Shown here piece after piece: positions 6,651 through 6,875 of a DNA stretch of 6,875 bases. The position numbers and the translations under genes are program-made. Each line of letters begins with the position of its first letter. Position 1 is the stretch's first letter. Under the pieces are notes generated by a model, which was not told the origin of the DNA, made no database searches, and saw only the letters and a list, made by a program, of their open reading frames with translations. The stretch spans positions 1 through 6,875 of the forward strand of contig MNZH01000020.1 in the NCBI GenBank assembly GCA_001873515.1. Reading direction: 5' to 3'. Origin of the DNA: Parcubacteria group bacterium CG2_30_45_37 (GTDB lineage Bacteria > Patescibacteriota > Patescibacteriia > Patescibacteriales > GWC2-42-12).

Positions 6651-6771
6651 ACATTCCGCTATAGCGAAATAAACGCCGCCAATTCGTGAGGGTTTATGTG
6701 TTTTATTGCTGCCAACCAGCGCTTTGTCTGAATCTTTTTCAGCAAAGCTTTCGCCGGAATTTTTGGCAGAC
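6651..6771 (-). other. Leader region upstream of the template repeat
   Basis: This stretch between the TR and the right inverted repeat holds no recognised gene. On the minus strand one frame is open from TTG 6773 (SAKNSGESFAEKDSDK, later IGGVYFAIAECKM) but it enters the TR out of the TR's Asn-rich frame and matches no family I know. It could be a remnant of the coding region from which the TR was copied, a short leader peptide, or chance. A transcript covering the TR and the operon should start here or further right, but I see no convincing -35/-10 pair. It contains the perfect 10-bp palindrome CGCTATAGCG at 6657-6666. Confidence 0.35.
6657..6666. promoter_or_regulatory. 10-bp palindrome just upstream of the TR
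   Basis: CGCTATAGCG is a perfect palindrome, with partial extension into flanking TT/AA. It sits about 10 bp before the 5' end of the template repeat on the minus strand, where an operator or RNA end-structure would matter. It is short enough to occur by chance, and no second copy was noticed. Confidence 0.25.
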
Positions 6772-6875
6772 AATTAGCGGCAGCCCGCCCCGGGCGGGTG
6801 GCTGTTCGCCGCGGTTTTAAAAAATCAAAAGAAAAAGAAAAAAAGAAAAATCAAGGCTTAAATTTCAAAATTTCC
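6772..6875. repeat. Right arm of 104-bp inverted repeat
   Basis: Reverse complement of 3-106 with one mismatch at 6813, 103 of 104 positions identical. Order from the inside is the GC hairpin (6776-6813), TTTTAAAA, a purine tract of A and G (about 6819-6850), and the AT-rich end AAATTTCAAAATTTCC at the last base of the window. The left arm is preceded by two more bases (GT) in the window, so the arm may extend beyond the cut. No target-site duplication can be judged because flanking sequence is missing. Confidence 0.95.
6776..6818 (+). terminator. Outward-facing terminator-like hairpin in the right repeat arm
   Basis: This has the same hairpin as the left arm: outer AGCGGC (6776-6781) with GCCGC (6808-6812), inner CCCGCCC/GGGCGGG (6784-6790 with 6792-6798), followed by TTTT at 6815-6818. 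The single difference between the arms (G6813) removes the outermost base pair. On the plus strand it would end the avd transcript. The short T run keeps confidence modest. Confidence 0.42.

Noticed and set aside
3..6875. Insertion sequence or transposon with its own transposase
   Set aside because: No DDE, HUH, serine or tyrosine recombinase is encoded between the repeats, so mobility on its own is unsupported.
1..6875. CRISPR array, tRNA or rRNA
   Set aside because: No regularly spaced direct repeats and no recognisable tRNA or rRNA segments were seen on either strand.

Overview
The window looks like a metagenomic bacterial segment, most likely from the Candidate Phyla Radiation (Patescibacteria). 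That assignment is inference. It rests on the flavour of the diversity-generating retroelement (DGR) proteins, the absence of clear Shine-Dalgarno sites before any gene, tight gene packing and large cytosolic proteins of mixed domains. TGA is used as a stop, so the TGA-as-glycine code of some CPR groups does not apply. No 16S, tRNA or housekeeping gene is present to fix the taxonomy.

Layout, left to right. Positions 3-106 are one arm of a 104-bp inverted repeat whose other arm, with a single mismatch, is 6772-6875, so the whole window is framed by it. Each arm carries a GC-rich hairpin followed by a short T run, oriented to terminate outward transcription. Between the arms, the minus strand carries what looks like one transcription unit, read right to left. 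It starts with a noncoding Asn-codon-rich template repeat (TR, about 6463-6650), followed by a DGR-type reverse transcriptase (6132-5144) split into two frames. Next comes an 892-residue protein with a transglutaminase-like domain and a von Willebrand A (VWA) domain (5147-2469), then a 783-residue MoxR/AAA_5-type ATPase (2456-105) that stops exactly at the left repeat. One plus-strand gene, the four-helix-bundle accessory protein Avd (6116-6460), sits between the TR and the RT, antisense to the rest.

Interpretation. RT, Avd and TR together make a recognisable DGR, a machine that reverse-transcribes a TR with adenine-specific errors and writes the copy into a variable region of a target gene. 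No variable region matching the TR is visible here, so the target lies outside the window or acts in trans. The RT runs directly into a VWA/transglutaminase protein and a MoxR ATPase. MoxR-VWA pairs are known as ATP-driven remodelling chaperones, and the transglutaminase fold suggests a protease-like or protein-crosslinking activity. A DGR fused into one operon with such a module, inside a long inverted repeat, suggests a self-contained cassette that pairs a diversified recognition protein elsewhere with an NTP-driven effector or regulator. This is inference.

Two oddities stand out. The RT frame is broken next to a five-unit AG dinucleotide tract, so the gene may be phase-variable, pseudogenised or misassembled. 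The inverted repeat may mark an invertible segment, the ends of a linear or mobile element, or an assembly boundary.
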